In this document: positions 39,847 through 47,491 of the stretch, one piece after another | Layout: each line of letters starts with the position of its first letter | How positions within the stretch are numbered: position 1 is the stretch's first letter | Virus record (IMG/VR): IMGVR_UViG_3300011116_001197 | Span: 1-51,266 of that record | Direction: 5' to 3' (one strand) | Length of the DNA: 51,266 nucleotides | Origin: a virus | Notes under the pieces: model-generated | Databases searched by the model: none | Told to the model about the DNA's origin: nothing | The model's input: only the letters and a program-made list of their open reading frames with translations | Made by a program: the position numbers and the translations under genes

Positions 39847-41268
39847 ATGAAAAAAACATATATTCTAGACACAAACGTTCTTCTTTCTGATAGCAATTCG
39901 CTTTTTGGTTTTGAAGAACATGATCTGGTCATCCCTTTGATCGTACTTGAAGAGCTTGATCGTCACAAAGATCGTCAAGATGAAGTGGGTCGCAATGCCC
40001 GTGAAGTTGTTCGTAAGCTGGCAGACCTTACAAAAGTAAACAAAGACTTTAAAACAGGTATCCCACTCGGAAAAAATCTGGGTATTTTAAAGATCCTTTC
40101 AATTGAAGATATCTTTCCAGATCATGTTCCCCACAAACTCCCAATGGAACTTGAGACAAAGAAAAGTGGTGATAATACCATTGCTCAGTTCTGTGTTAAC
40201 TACATTGCCAAGAACAGCACAGAGGTTGTTGCTTTGGTCACTCGTGACACCATCCTGCGGCTTAAAGCACAGGCTCTAGGGGTTGCCTGTGAAGATTACC
40301 GTAAGTTCAACGTTGCTTCCTCTGTAGGGGCTTTATATTCGGGCGTGAGGGTAATTGAACGAGAAGACGTAAATGTCAACGAGTTCTATGCAAATGAAGA
40401 CTATCATCTTCCAGAAGATATTACAGCAGACATGTTTCCAAACCAGTTTGTGATTTTAAAGAGTGGCCAGAAGTCTGCTATGGCTCGCTTTATTAACAAA
40501 ACCTTGCCATTAAAGAAGTTGTCAGAAATCCAAGGTAAACTCTCTCCAAGAAACAAAGAACAAGAGTTTGCAAGAGAACTGCTTTATGATCCAACGGTTA
40601 AGTTGGTTACTCTTGCAGGGCAAGCTGGAACAGGGAAAACTCTTTGTGCTATTGACGCAGGTCTTGAGCAAGTTTTAAACACAAAAACATATCGCTCTCT
40701 TGTTATCTGCCGTCCTGTTATGCCGCTTGGTAAAGACATTGGTTTTCTTCCCGGTGATCTAAATGAAAAACTGGAGCCATGGCTTGCACCAATAAAGGAT
40801 AACTTACGCTTTCTTCTTGGAGCTTATGGTTCTAACCCTCCTGCTTCTGCTGGCAAACGTAACAGCAAGTTTGTAGCCGAAGATCGTAAAAGCAAGTTTG
40901 TAGCCGAAGATCGTAAAAGCAAGTTTGATGAGCAGGTTCTACAAAGCTACTTTGAAGAAGGTATCATCGAAGTTCAAGCTCTTACCTTTATTCGTGGCCG
41001 CTCTATCGCCAACGCTTTCATCATCATCGATGAAACACAAAACACAAACCTACATGAAATCAAAACGATTCTTACTCGTGTAGGTGAAAACACCAAGATT
41101 GTTCTTACAGGAGATCCAGAACAAATCGATAATACCTATGTGGACAGTGTAAGCAATGGTTTGTCTATCGTTGCAGAACGGTTTAAGACTCATTCGATTG
41201 CCGGACACATCCAACTAATTAAAGGTGAACGCTCCGCATTGGCAACTCTCGCATCAAATACTCTTTAG
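39847..41268 (+). CDS. phoH: PIN-PhoH ATPase (PhoH2-type)
   Basis: 473 residues from ATG 39847 (MKKTYILDTNVLLSD). The frame extends to 39790, but that lies in the terminator. The N-terminal PIN domain has DTNVLL, LEELDRHK and DNTIAQ, with DTI and DYRKF later: the acidic PIN RNase site. The C-terminal PhoH ATPase has Walker A GQAGTGKTL, Walker B FIIIDETQN, and GDPEQIDN. Combined PIN-PhoH proteins act as RNA unwinding nucleases in bacteria and occur in many phages. A 9-residue repeat (SKFVAEDRK, two full copies) is inserted between Walker A and B. Confidence 0.9.
   Translation: MKKTYILDTNVLLSDSNSLFGFEEHDLVIPLIVLEELDRHKDRQDEVGRNAREVVRKLADLTKVNKDFKTGIPLGKNLGILKILSIEDIFPDHVPHKLPMELETKKSGDNTIAQFCVNYIAKNSTEVVALVTRDTILRLKAQALGVACEDYRKFNVASSVGALYSGVRVIEREDVNVNEFYANEDYHLPEDITADMFPNQFVILKSGQKSAMARFINKTLPLKKLSEIQGKLSPRNKEQEFARELLYDPTVKLVTLAGQAGTGKTLCAIDAGLEQVLNTKTYRSLVICRPVMPLGKDIGFLPGDLNEKLEPWLAPIKDNLRFLLGAYGSNPPASAGKRNSKFVAEDRKSKFVAEDRKSKFDEQVLQSYFEEGIIEVQALTFIRGRSIANAFIIIDETQNTNLHEIKTILTRVGENTKIVLTGDPEQIDNTYVDSVSNGLSIVAERFKTHSIAGHIQLIKGERSALATLASNTL
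40864..40926 (+). repeat. 27-bp tandem repeat inside phoH
   Basis: Unit AGCAAGTTTGTAGCCGAAGA plus TCGTAAA occurs at 40864-40890 and 40891-40917, perfectly identical, with a partial third (AGCAAGTTT) at 40918. It is in frame and encodes SKFVAEDRK. Identity at the DNA level implies recent duplication. Confidence 0.95.
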
Positions 41269-41352
41269 TTTGTAAAACCTGATGTTTCTCCCATATACTA
41301 GTCTCCCATATTCTATAAACAACACATTCTTCACTAAACCCAGCTTGATCTA

Positions 41353-41360
41353 TACTTAAT
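41353..41360 (+). promoter_or_regulatory. Late-promoter-like octamer TACTTAAT
   Basis: Ends 10 nt before the ATG at 41371. The 100 nt between phoH and this gene otherwise show nothing recognisable. Confidence 0.45.
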
Positions 41361-41370
41361 TGTATAAAAT

Positions 41371-42078
41371 ATGGCTGGATACAACCCAAATAAAAAGAAG
41401 AAGACATATTCTTACAACCGCTCGCAGCCATCAAAAATTGTTGCCACCATTGTTAATGGTCAGGTTGAATATTTTGATGAAACGCTGGTTACGGTTGATA
41501 AGCCATACTATATTCTTGATGTTCCAAACAGCCAAGGATTAAAACCACCAGCACCTCCTGTTATCGCTCAATACGATGAAGATGTGATTGACTTTCTTTG
41601 GACCGACACAAAAACCGTACCTTTTAACATTAGATTCTCACATTCTCCTTATCTGACTTTGGAAGTTCTTCCTGCTGATGGTATGGAAAACATTGCATTT
41701 TTTGCAAGCAACTTATCAACAACAGGGTTTATTGCGAATGTGTCGGCACCTTTTAGTGGTCAGTTGGTATATCGTGCAATTGTTTCGCCAACGTTCCCAG
41801 TTATTGTTGAGCGTGTAGTTGTTAGTAATTCATTTTATTACACAGCTTCTGCTGGTTCAGTTCCACCGGGAGTTGCCGATTCGTTCACAGCAACATATGC
41901 ACAACTTTCACCAGCAACATATCCAACACACATATTCTTTACACCAATAGATGATAACAACAATGGAGATGCTGATGTGGCAGTGATTGAAACTGGCTCT
42001 ATTGGGTTGACCACTACGGCAGTTACATACTCTGCACCAATATATAATTCTGTGCATTACCTTGCAGTGAAGTCATAA
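41371..42078 (+). CDS. Hypothetical structural-type protein
   Basis: 235 residues, beta-rich (KIVATIVNGQVEYFDETLVT, FNIRFSHSPYLTLEVLPADG, LVYRAIVSPTFPVIVERVVV), basic N terminus NPNKKKKTYSYN. Ends shortly before the fibre gene at 42100, with which it is probably cotranscribed. It may be a fibre connector or baseplate-associated protein; family unknown. Confidence 0.6.
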   Translation: MAGYNPNKKKKTYSYNRSQPSKIVATIVNGQVEYFDETLVTVDKPYYILDVPNSQGLKPPAPPVIAQYDEDVIDFLWTDTKTVPFNIRFSHSPYLTLEVLPADGMENIAFFASNLSTTGFIANVSAPFSGQLVYRAIVSPTFPVIVERVVVSNSFYYTASAGSVPPGVADSFTATYAQLSPATYPTHIFFTPIDDNNNGDADVAVIETGSIGLTTTAVTYSAPIYNSVHYLAVKS

Positions 42079-42099
42079 GAGCGGGAGAAGTGATCTAAA

Positions 42100-44247
42100 A
42101 TGGCATACGATTTTCGTGCAAATCAAGTAAGACTCAACAGGATCATCTCCTCGGGCTCGATCCCGATTATCATTTATCCTGCATCTAGTGCTACAAACTT
42201 TCAAGGTGGTAAAAACTTTCCCGATCCCGGTTCCGATGTTTTCCTATTTATTTCTGGTTCTTCTACCGCAAAAACTGCCTTTGGCGGTGATGTCGTTGTT
42301 TCGGGTTCTTTGGCAAACGGCCAAGATGTAACAATAACCGGTTTATACTCTCACGCCGAAGGTGTTAGTACTATAGCTACAGGGATTGGATCACATGCCG
42401 AAGGTCTTGGAAATTTTGCTGGTGGTGATTATTCACACGTTGAAGGAAACGGAAACGCTGCATATGCGTATGGAGCTCACGCTGAAGGTAATGGAGCTCA
42501 AGCATGGGCTCAAAACTCTCATGCAGAAGGTAACGGAACACGTACATATGGTTTGTACTCTCATGCCGAAGGCTGGGCCTCAGAAACATATGGAACCGGT
42601 TCTTTTGCTGTTGGTTTATACACCATTGCTTCTGGTGCGATTGATGGAGTTTTTCCTCCCACAACAACTCAAGCTGCTTTTGGTAAGTACAACCTACCCA
42701 ACAACACAACATCTTTGCTTGTTGTTGGTGACGGTTTAGATGCCTTAAATCGTCACGATGTTTTAAGAGTTAACTCTGGATCTGTTGAAGTTACAGGATC
42801 ATTTAAAGTACTTGGTGGTATTACTGGTTCTTTAAGTGGCACAATATCTGGCAATCCTTTCATTGTTGCTGGTTCAAACATAACCACAAACTATAACTCT
42901 CTTGGTCAATGGGAGATTACAGGTTCTGCTGGTGGTGGTGGTTCAAACTTTTGGACAGAACTTGATGCGACGACGATATACACAACCAGTTCTGTTCGTG
43001 TTGCTGGTTTGTCTGCTTCTCTTGGAGTGATTATTACAGGTAGTTTCATTCAAGGACAACCAGGATTTGTGTTTGCGACCGGAACAAATGCTTTTGCCCA
43101 TGGTGGATGGGGTGGCTCTGGTATAGGTGTTGAAGCCCGTGGGAACTATTCTCATGCCGAAGGTGGAAGCACAATAACAACTGTAGGTGCTACATTTGCT
43201 CATGCCGAAGGCAGTTCCACACAAGCACAGGCACAAGCTGCTCACGCAGAGGGTGAAGGTACTGATGCGTCTGGTACAGCTTCGCATACAGAAGGTTATC
43301 AAACAACTGCTGAATATCGTTGGAGCCATGCCGAAGGTTATCAAACACATGCCCGTGGAGATGCATCGCACACTGAGGGCAATAATACAATAACTACAAA
43401 CACTTGCGCTCACGCAGAAGGTATTAACACCACTGCGGCTGGCCTTTATTCACACACAGAAGGTAACTCAACCCATACTACTGATGATGGAGCACATGCT
43501 GAAGGTTATAACACACAAGCAACAAACAAATATGCTCACGCAGAAGGGGATTCAACCGTTGCTGCTGGTAGAGCTTCTCATGCGGGTGGTTTAGAAACCG
43601 AAGCACATGCAGACTACCAGACTGTTGTAGGTAGATTCAACGTAGCTAGTAATGCCACTTCATTATTTGTTGTTGGCGATGGTGCAAGCTCTGGAACAAG
43701 ACACGACATACTTCGTGTTAATACAGGTTGTGTAGAAGTCACAGGTTCTCTTGCTGTAAATGGTGGTATCACAGGTTCTCTTCGTTATACCAACAACACA
43801 ACTCCATATCTTGTTGGCAGTGGAATAACTGTCAATTATAACGGTTTAGGACAATACGAGTTATCTGCTTCCGGTGGAACGATTAATAACTCTACAACGG
43901 TTACAGGAGATGGGACTAATCGTGGTTCTGGATCGATAGGTGGATTGTTTGGTATCGCTGGTAGCCAAATTGGAAAATATGAAGTTCAAGTTGTTGCCAT
44001 GGAATCAACCGGCGTTGATAGTGCAGCATGGAAGTTTAGTGTTTCTGCTTTCTCGTCTTCACTAAATACTTTTTCTATGCTGGGTGTAAACGAATTAACT
44101 TTTGATCATACTTCAAATGCAGCTTCATGGGATGTAAACTTTAATGATTCTGGACAGATAGAAGTTACAGGATCAACAGGTGGAACATTTTTCTATACGC
44201 AAATAACTGCTAAAATGATTGCAAGTTATGGTTCGGTTATATTCTGA
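42100..44247 (+). CDS. Tail fibre protein with HAEG head-type repeats
   Basis: 715 residues. The N terminus YDFRANQVRLNRIISSG matches that of the 47492 protein (VDFRADQVQVNKLIATG), a likely shared tail-attachment module. Two blocks of a ~14-residue repeat (SHAEG, AHAEG, SHTEG; 6 and 11 copies) resemble the left-handed head repeats of YadA-like trimeric adhesins. Each block is followed by a conserved cap (FNVASNATSLFVVGDG, or its equivalent after block 1). Later GSLSGTISGNPFIVAGSNI-type modules are shared by the other fibre genes. A trimeric receptor-binding fibre is the likely role. RBS GGGAGAAG. Confidence 0.82.
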   Translation: MAYDFRANQVRLNRIISSGSIPIIIYPASSATNFQGGKNFPDPGSDVFLFISGSSTAKTAFGGDVVVSGSLANGQDVTITGLYSHAEGVSTIATGIGSHAEGLGNFAGGDYSHVEGNGNAAYAYGAHAEGNGAQAWAQNSHAEGNGTRTYGLYSHAEGWASETYGTGSFAVGLYTIASGAIDGVFPPTTTQAAFGKYNLPNNTTSLLVVGDGLDALNRHDVLRVNSGSVEVTGSFKVLGGITGSLSGTISGNPFIVAGSNITTNYNSLGQWEITGSAGGGGSNFWTELDATTIYTTSSVRVAGLSASLGVIITGSFIQGQPGFVFATGTNAFAHGGWGGSGIGVEARGNYSHAEGGSTITTVGATFAHAEGSSTQAQAQAAHAEGEGTDASGTASHTEGYQTTAEYRWSHAEGYQTHARGDASHTEGNNTITTNTCAHAEGINTTAAGLYSHTEGNSTHTTDDGAHAEGYNTQATNKYAHAEGDSTVAAGRASHAGGLETEAHADYQTVVGRFNVASNATSLFVVGDGASSGTRHDILRVNTGCVEVTGSLAVNGGITGSLRYTNNTTPYLVGSGITVNYNGLGQYELSASGGTINNSTTVTGDGTNRGSGSIGGLFGIAGSQIGKYEVQVVAMESTGVDSAAWKFSVSAFSSSLNTFSMLGVNELTFDHTSNAASWDVNFNDSGQIEVTGSTGGTFFYTQITAKMIASYGSVIF
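42346..42590 (+). repeat. HAEG repeat block 1 (coding)
   Basis: Six repeats of about 14 residues ending in (S/A)H(A/V)EG in the 42100 gene, diverged at the DNA level but conserved in protein. Confidence 0.85.
43147..43605 (+). repeat. HAEG repeat block 2 (coding)
   Basis: Eleven repeats of about 14 residues with the HAEG/HTEG motif in the 42100 gene, ending in HAGG. Confidence 0.85.
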
Positions 44248-44270
44248 TATTTAAATGAAGGACTTAATCA

Positions 44271-44278
44271 CTAGTTAT
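44271..44278 (+). promoter_or_regulatory. Late-promoter-like octamer CTAGTTAT
   Basis: 37 nt before the ATG at 44316. Same CTAG variant as in the endolysin hairpin. Confidence 0.45.
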
Positions 44279-44280
44279 AG

Positions 44281-44303
44281 CTGATCCACATTGCTTGGAT
44301 CAG
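44281..44303 (+). promoter_or_regulatory. Hairpin next to the RBS of 44316
   Basis: CTGATCC and GGATCAG form a 7-bp stem with a 9-nt loop; the 3' arm touches the GGAGG ribosome-binding site. Confidence 0.5.
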
Positions 44304-44315
44304 GAGGATTAAGTC

Positions 44316-45302
44316 ATGGCTTTAAAGCGTAAAACGCACCTGAATCTAAGTGGTTCCCACCATACCTTGGATTCAGACAATGCATTCGTTGGTGGAACAG
44401 TATATGTAACAGGCTCTGTTTCCGCATCCATAGATGTTTCCGCTCAAGGAAAATTATATGTTCAAGGTGCAACACAACTCACTGGTGCTGTAAATCTAGC
44501 CAGCACACTTTCAGCTTCCGGCGGTATCAGTACAGCAGGAAGTTTACAAGTTGGTAGCAATGCGTTTGTTACGGGCTCGTTGCAAGTAACTGGCTCTGCT
44601 TATTTTCAACAGATTACAGGTTCGATTAGCGGCACTCTTGGTGGTCTACCATTCCTGGTGAATGGTGGAAACATGGGTGGTGTGAACTATAATAGTTCAA
44701 CAGGCCAATGGGAACTTACCGGCTCCGCTGGGACAAGCGTAGTAGGTGCTAACGGACAAATCCAGTTTAATGCTGATGGCGTTCACGGCGCAAGCTCTGA
44801 CTTGGTTTTCTATTCAGCAAGCTTTGGTCAATTTCCAGCAGGAACGCTTATTGTTCCAACAGCTTCGATTGATAGTGCCCTGTTTATTCAAGGAATAAAC
44901 GTAACTCCAATTTATAAAAACACTAACACAGTTAATCCCGGTGGAACAGCTAATATTCCATCAGCAGATTTCCTAAAATTTACAGATTTTCTTGGTCAAT
45001 CACTTGGAAACTACTCAATCGCAGCATTCGATTTTACAATTGTTGCTGTTGCTGAAACCAGTGACAACTATGCATCATGGAACTTTACTACAACAGGTAT
45101 CAAAGATTCAACAGGTGCAACTAAGCTTATTGACTACCTCGAAGTTTCTCAAGGTAGCTCAGGCTCAGATGGTGATACATGGGCCGTAAACATCTATGAT
45201 AATATGTCTGTTGGTCTTACTGGGTCAACAACACAAACTGTTCAGTGGTGGATGAAGTCTTCCATGAAAGCAGCCCTTTCCGGTTCTGACACAAGATTCT
45301 AA
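44316..45302 (+). CDS. Fibre / tail-associated structural protein
   Basis: 328 residues. Its N-terminal half carries the shared fibre module (LYVQGATQLTGAVNLASTLS, then ASGGISTAGSLQVG and SISGTLGGLPFLVNGGN), followed by a GQIQFNADGVHGASSDL element. The C-terminal ~130 residues (FLGQSLGNYSIAAFDFTIVA, ASWNFTTTG) resemble the C terminus of the 42100 protein. It is likely a shorter fibre subunit or tip. It shares the LQVTGS-type strand repeats with its neighbours. Confidence 0.7.
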   Translation: MALKRKTHLNLSGSHHTLDSDNAFVGGTVYVTGSVSASIDVSAQGKLYVQGATQLTGAVNLASTLSASGGISTAGSLQVGSNAFVTGSLQVTGSAYFQQITGSISGTLGGLPFLVNGGNMGGVNYNSSTGQWELTGSAGTSVVGANGQIQFNADGVHGASSDLVFYSASFGQFPAGTLIVPTASIDSALFIQGINVTPIYKNTNTVNPGGTANIPSADFLKFTDFLGQSLGNYSIAAFDFTIVAVAETSDNYASWNFTTTGIKDSTGATKLIDYLEVSQGSSGSDGDTWAVNIYDNMSVGLTGSTTQTVQWWMKSSMKAALSGSDTRF

Positions 45303-45318
45303 TAGTCGAATATAAAAG

Positions 45319-45340
45319 CCCATAAGATTGTACTTATGGG
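45319..45340 (+). promoter_or_regulatory. Hairpin overlapping the promoter-like motif before 45342
   Basis: CCCATAAG (45319-45326) and CTTATGGG (45333-45340) form a perfect 8-bp stem. The octamer TACTTATG (45331-45338) lies in its loop and 3' arm, 3 nt before the ATG at 45342. Confidence 0.5.
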
Positions 45341-45341
45341 C

Positions 45342-47420
45342 ATGACTATACCCCAAAGTAAACCTCTCTTAATAAATCTAGAAGTCAATAACAAGGCATA
45401 CGATTTACCTACAACTGCTAGTGCTGTAGGCATAGACCTCAATACCGGAAAACAACTATATTACAATACCAGTTCGCTTGGTTGGACAAACCAAGAAACT
45501 ATCACCGCAAGTTATGGTATCTTTTCACAAAACGTAACTGCATCAAACTTACTTCTTACAGGCAATCCCGGTAAAATAGTAAACGAAGTTGGCCCATTGT
45601 TGATTAGTAGTTCACTTGGCATCACTACAAGCGGTTCTATTATCTTCTCTGGTTCACGATCAGATTTAGGGACAGAACAAGTTTCTGTTCTTGTAAATGG
45701 CGATATATTCGTTTCTGGTGGTATTGGCACAAACGATTACCTCCAGCTAAAACCCGTAAGCCTGCTTCGCATTCCAACAAACACAACAGCTTCTTACATC
45801 TATACATCTGGTTCTACCAATGACCTTTACTTTACACAATACAGCGGACCATATACCAACACAACACGTTTGCGTTGGTTGGAAGGAAGTTTGTCAACAG
45901 GTTTGTTGAATGGTGGCGTTCTTTCAACAACCAACGGAACCACAGCATTCAATGTTTCTTCTGGAAGCGGTATTATTGTAAGTTTCAACGCATCTACAGC
46001 AACAGATCCTTATCCAACTATTAAGAAAATAGATTGGCCAACCTCTAGCAGCATCCCGCTCTATAACATTGGTTCATCTTTAATCACGTATGTTGGTATT
46101 GATAACGACGGTAAAGTAATCCAGCGTTCAACTCCTTTTGCACAAACCGATTATCAAAGCTATATTAAACTTGGACGTATTCTACATCAAGCTGGTTCTG
46201 TAACAAACGGCTCCATTACTTCTCCTGCTGTTGCATATGGTACAACAACTTGGAACGAAGATTTTAACCGTTCATTTGGACCTTTAAAGATTTCTGGTCA
46301 CGTTCTTGCACCTTCTGGTTCTGGAGTAACACTAGCTCTTACAAAGAGTGCTGGAGATGCTTACGTAGCGGGTAGAAACTACACTGTAGATCCAAATAGT
46401 CCAAACCTTGTTCTTGGTTCTGTTGAAGGCGCACAACTAACTTCTAAAATCTTTCGCATATACAGCGATAGTTCTGGTAATCCAACCATCTTAAACAATG
46501 GAAATGCTGGTTTCACAGCTATAGACCCAACTCAATATAATCCTGGGAGCTTAGGAGTTTTACAAGCTGTAGGCTCTGGTAAAGTAACAATCCAGAGAGT
46601 ATATTGGTTTCCCAACTCCGTAAACAAAGCTTTTTATGTATACTATGGAACAACTGAATATGCCACGCTTGATTCAGCACAATCATCTATTCCAACAGAT
46701 CAGTTTATTGAAGGAAACAACACGATTGGAGAAGCTATTCTTGTTGCTTACATAATCGTTGCTTATAACGCTACAAACTTAAATGTAGGAGCACAGGCTC
46801 GTATTCTTCAAGCTGGATTGTTTCGAAACAACGGTGTGGGCGGCGGCGGGGGAGGATCAACAAACCCCGGCGGACTTGACACGTATGTTCAGTTTAATAA
46901 CAACGGAACCTTTGGTGGTGATGCTGATTTTACTTTTAACACAGGAACAAACACTCTCACTATAACAAACCTAAATGTCACAAATGTCACAAATGAAAAT
47001 GGAAACGTTAACCTTGGGAATGCTCCGTCCGATTTAATCGCTGTTTCTGGTAACTTAGTATTTGGTGAATATGGGCAACAAATAACTTTAGCTACCGGAA
47101 TTGATGGTGGAACAACCAACTTTGATTTTTCTGGTGCAACCATTTTCTATGTTTCTGGCGCAACAAGTGATGGCACATGGAACGTTACCAACGTACCAAC
47201 CGTAGACAAAATTGCCAGTAAAATAAAGTTTGTGATCGACCAAGGCACAGTTGCTCATAGTGCTTCTGCTTACCAGTTCAATGGCTCTTCAATCACAGTA
47301 AAATGGGAGAATGGAACAATCCCAACAGGAACAGTAAACCATACAGATGTTATAGAGTTCGATGCTTACCATAGTGGTTCTGGTTGGAATATCTTGGGTT
47401 CTATGAAAACATTTGCTTGA
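45342..47420 (+). CDS. Large fibre protein
   Basis: 692 residues from ATG 45342 (an in-frame ATG 6 nt earlier is inside the hairpin). A central ~350-residue module, with ATTWNEDFNRSFGPLKISGH-like sequence, YTVDPNSPN, TIQRVYWFPNSVNKAFYVYY and GLDTYVQFNNNGTFGG, is closely related to one in the 47492 protein, so the two genes arose by duplication or module exchange. A GGGGGG turn links it to the C-terminal domain (DGTWNVTNVPTVDKIASKIK, VIEFDAYHSGSGWNILGS). Probably a trimeric tail fibre or baseplate fibre. Little or no leader is available for a ribosome-binding site. Confidence 0.75.
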   Translation: MTIPQSKPLLINLEVNNKAYDLPTTASAVGIDLNTGKQLYYNTSSLGWTNQETITASYGIFSQNVTASNLLLTGNPGKIVNEVGPLLISSSLGITTSGSIIFSGSRSDLGTEQVSVLVNGDIFVSGGIGTNDYLQLKPVSLLRIPTNTTASYIYTSGSTNDLYFTQYSGPYTNTTRLRWLEGSLSTGLLNGGVLSTTNGTTAFNVSSGSGIIVSFNASTATDPYPTIKKIDWPTSSSIPLYNIGSSLITYVGIDNDGKVIQRSTPFAQTDYQSYIKLGRILHQAGSVTNGSITSPAVAYGTTTWNEDFNRSFGPLKISGHVLAPSGSGVTLALTKSAGDAYVAGRNYTVDPNSPNLVLGSVEGAQLTSKIFRIYSDSSGNPTILNNGNAGFTAIDPTQYNPGSLGVLQAVGSGKVTIQRVYWFPNSVNKAFYVYYGTTEYATLDSAQSSIPTDQFIEGNNTIGEAILVAYIIVAYNATNLNVGAQARILQAGLFRNNGVGGGGGGSTNPGGLDTYVQFNNNGTFGGDADFTFNTGTNTLTITNLNVTNVTNENGNVNLGNAPSDLIAVSGNLVFGEYGQQITLATGIDGGTTNFDFSGATIFYVSGATSDGTWNVTNVPTVDKIASKIKFVIDQGTVAHSASAYQFNGSSITVKWENGTIPTGTVNHTDVIEFDAYHSGSGWNILGSMKTFA

Positions 47421-47441
47421 TAAAAATCGTCTTATCAACCC

Positions 47442-47470
47442 TTGAGCTATTTTGATTGTTTGAGCTATTT
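47442..47470 (+). repeat. Direct repeat TTGAGCTATTT carrying the promoter-like motif
   Basis: TTGAGCTATTT occurs at 47442-47452 and again at 47460-47470 (18-bp spacing) upstream of the 47492 gene; the second continues as CTATTTAG, a late-promoter-like octamer (47465-47472). Confidence 0.7.
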
Positions 47471-47472
47471 AG
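47465..47472 (+). promoter_or_regulatory. Late-promoter-like octamer CTATTTAG
   Basis: 19 nt before the ATG at 47492, with CAGGAT between; duplicated in part 18 bp upstream. Confidence 0.45.
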
Positions 47473-47491
47473 ACTCAACAGGATATAACAC

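Noticed and set aside
42943-43413. 156-residue Cys/Ser-rich ORF antisense to the fibre gene
   Set aside because: Composition simply mirrors the HAEG repeat codons; shadow ORF.
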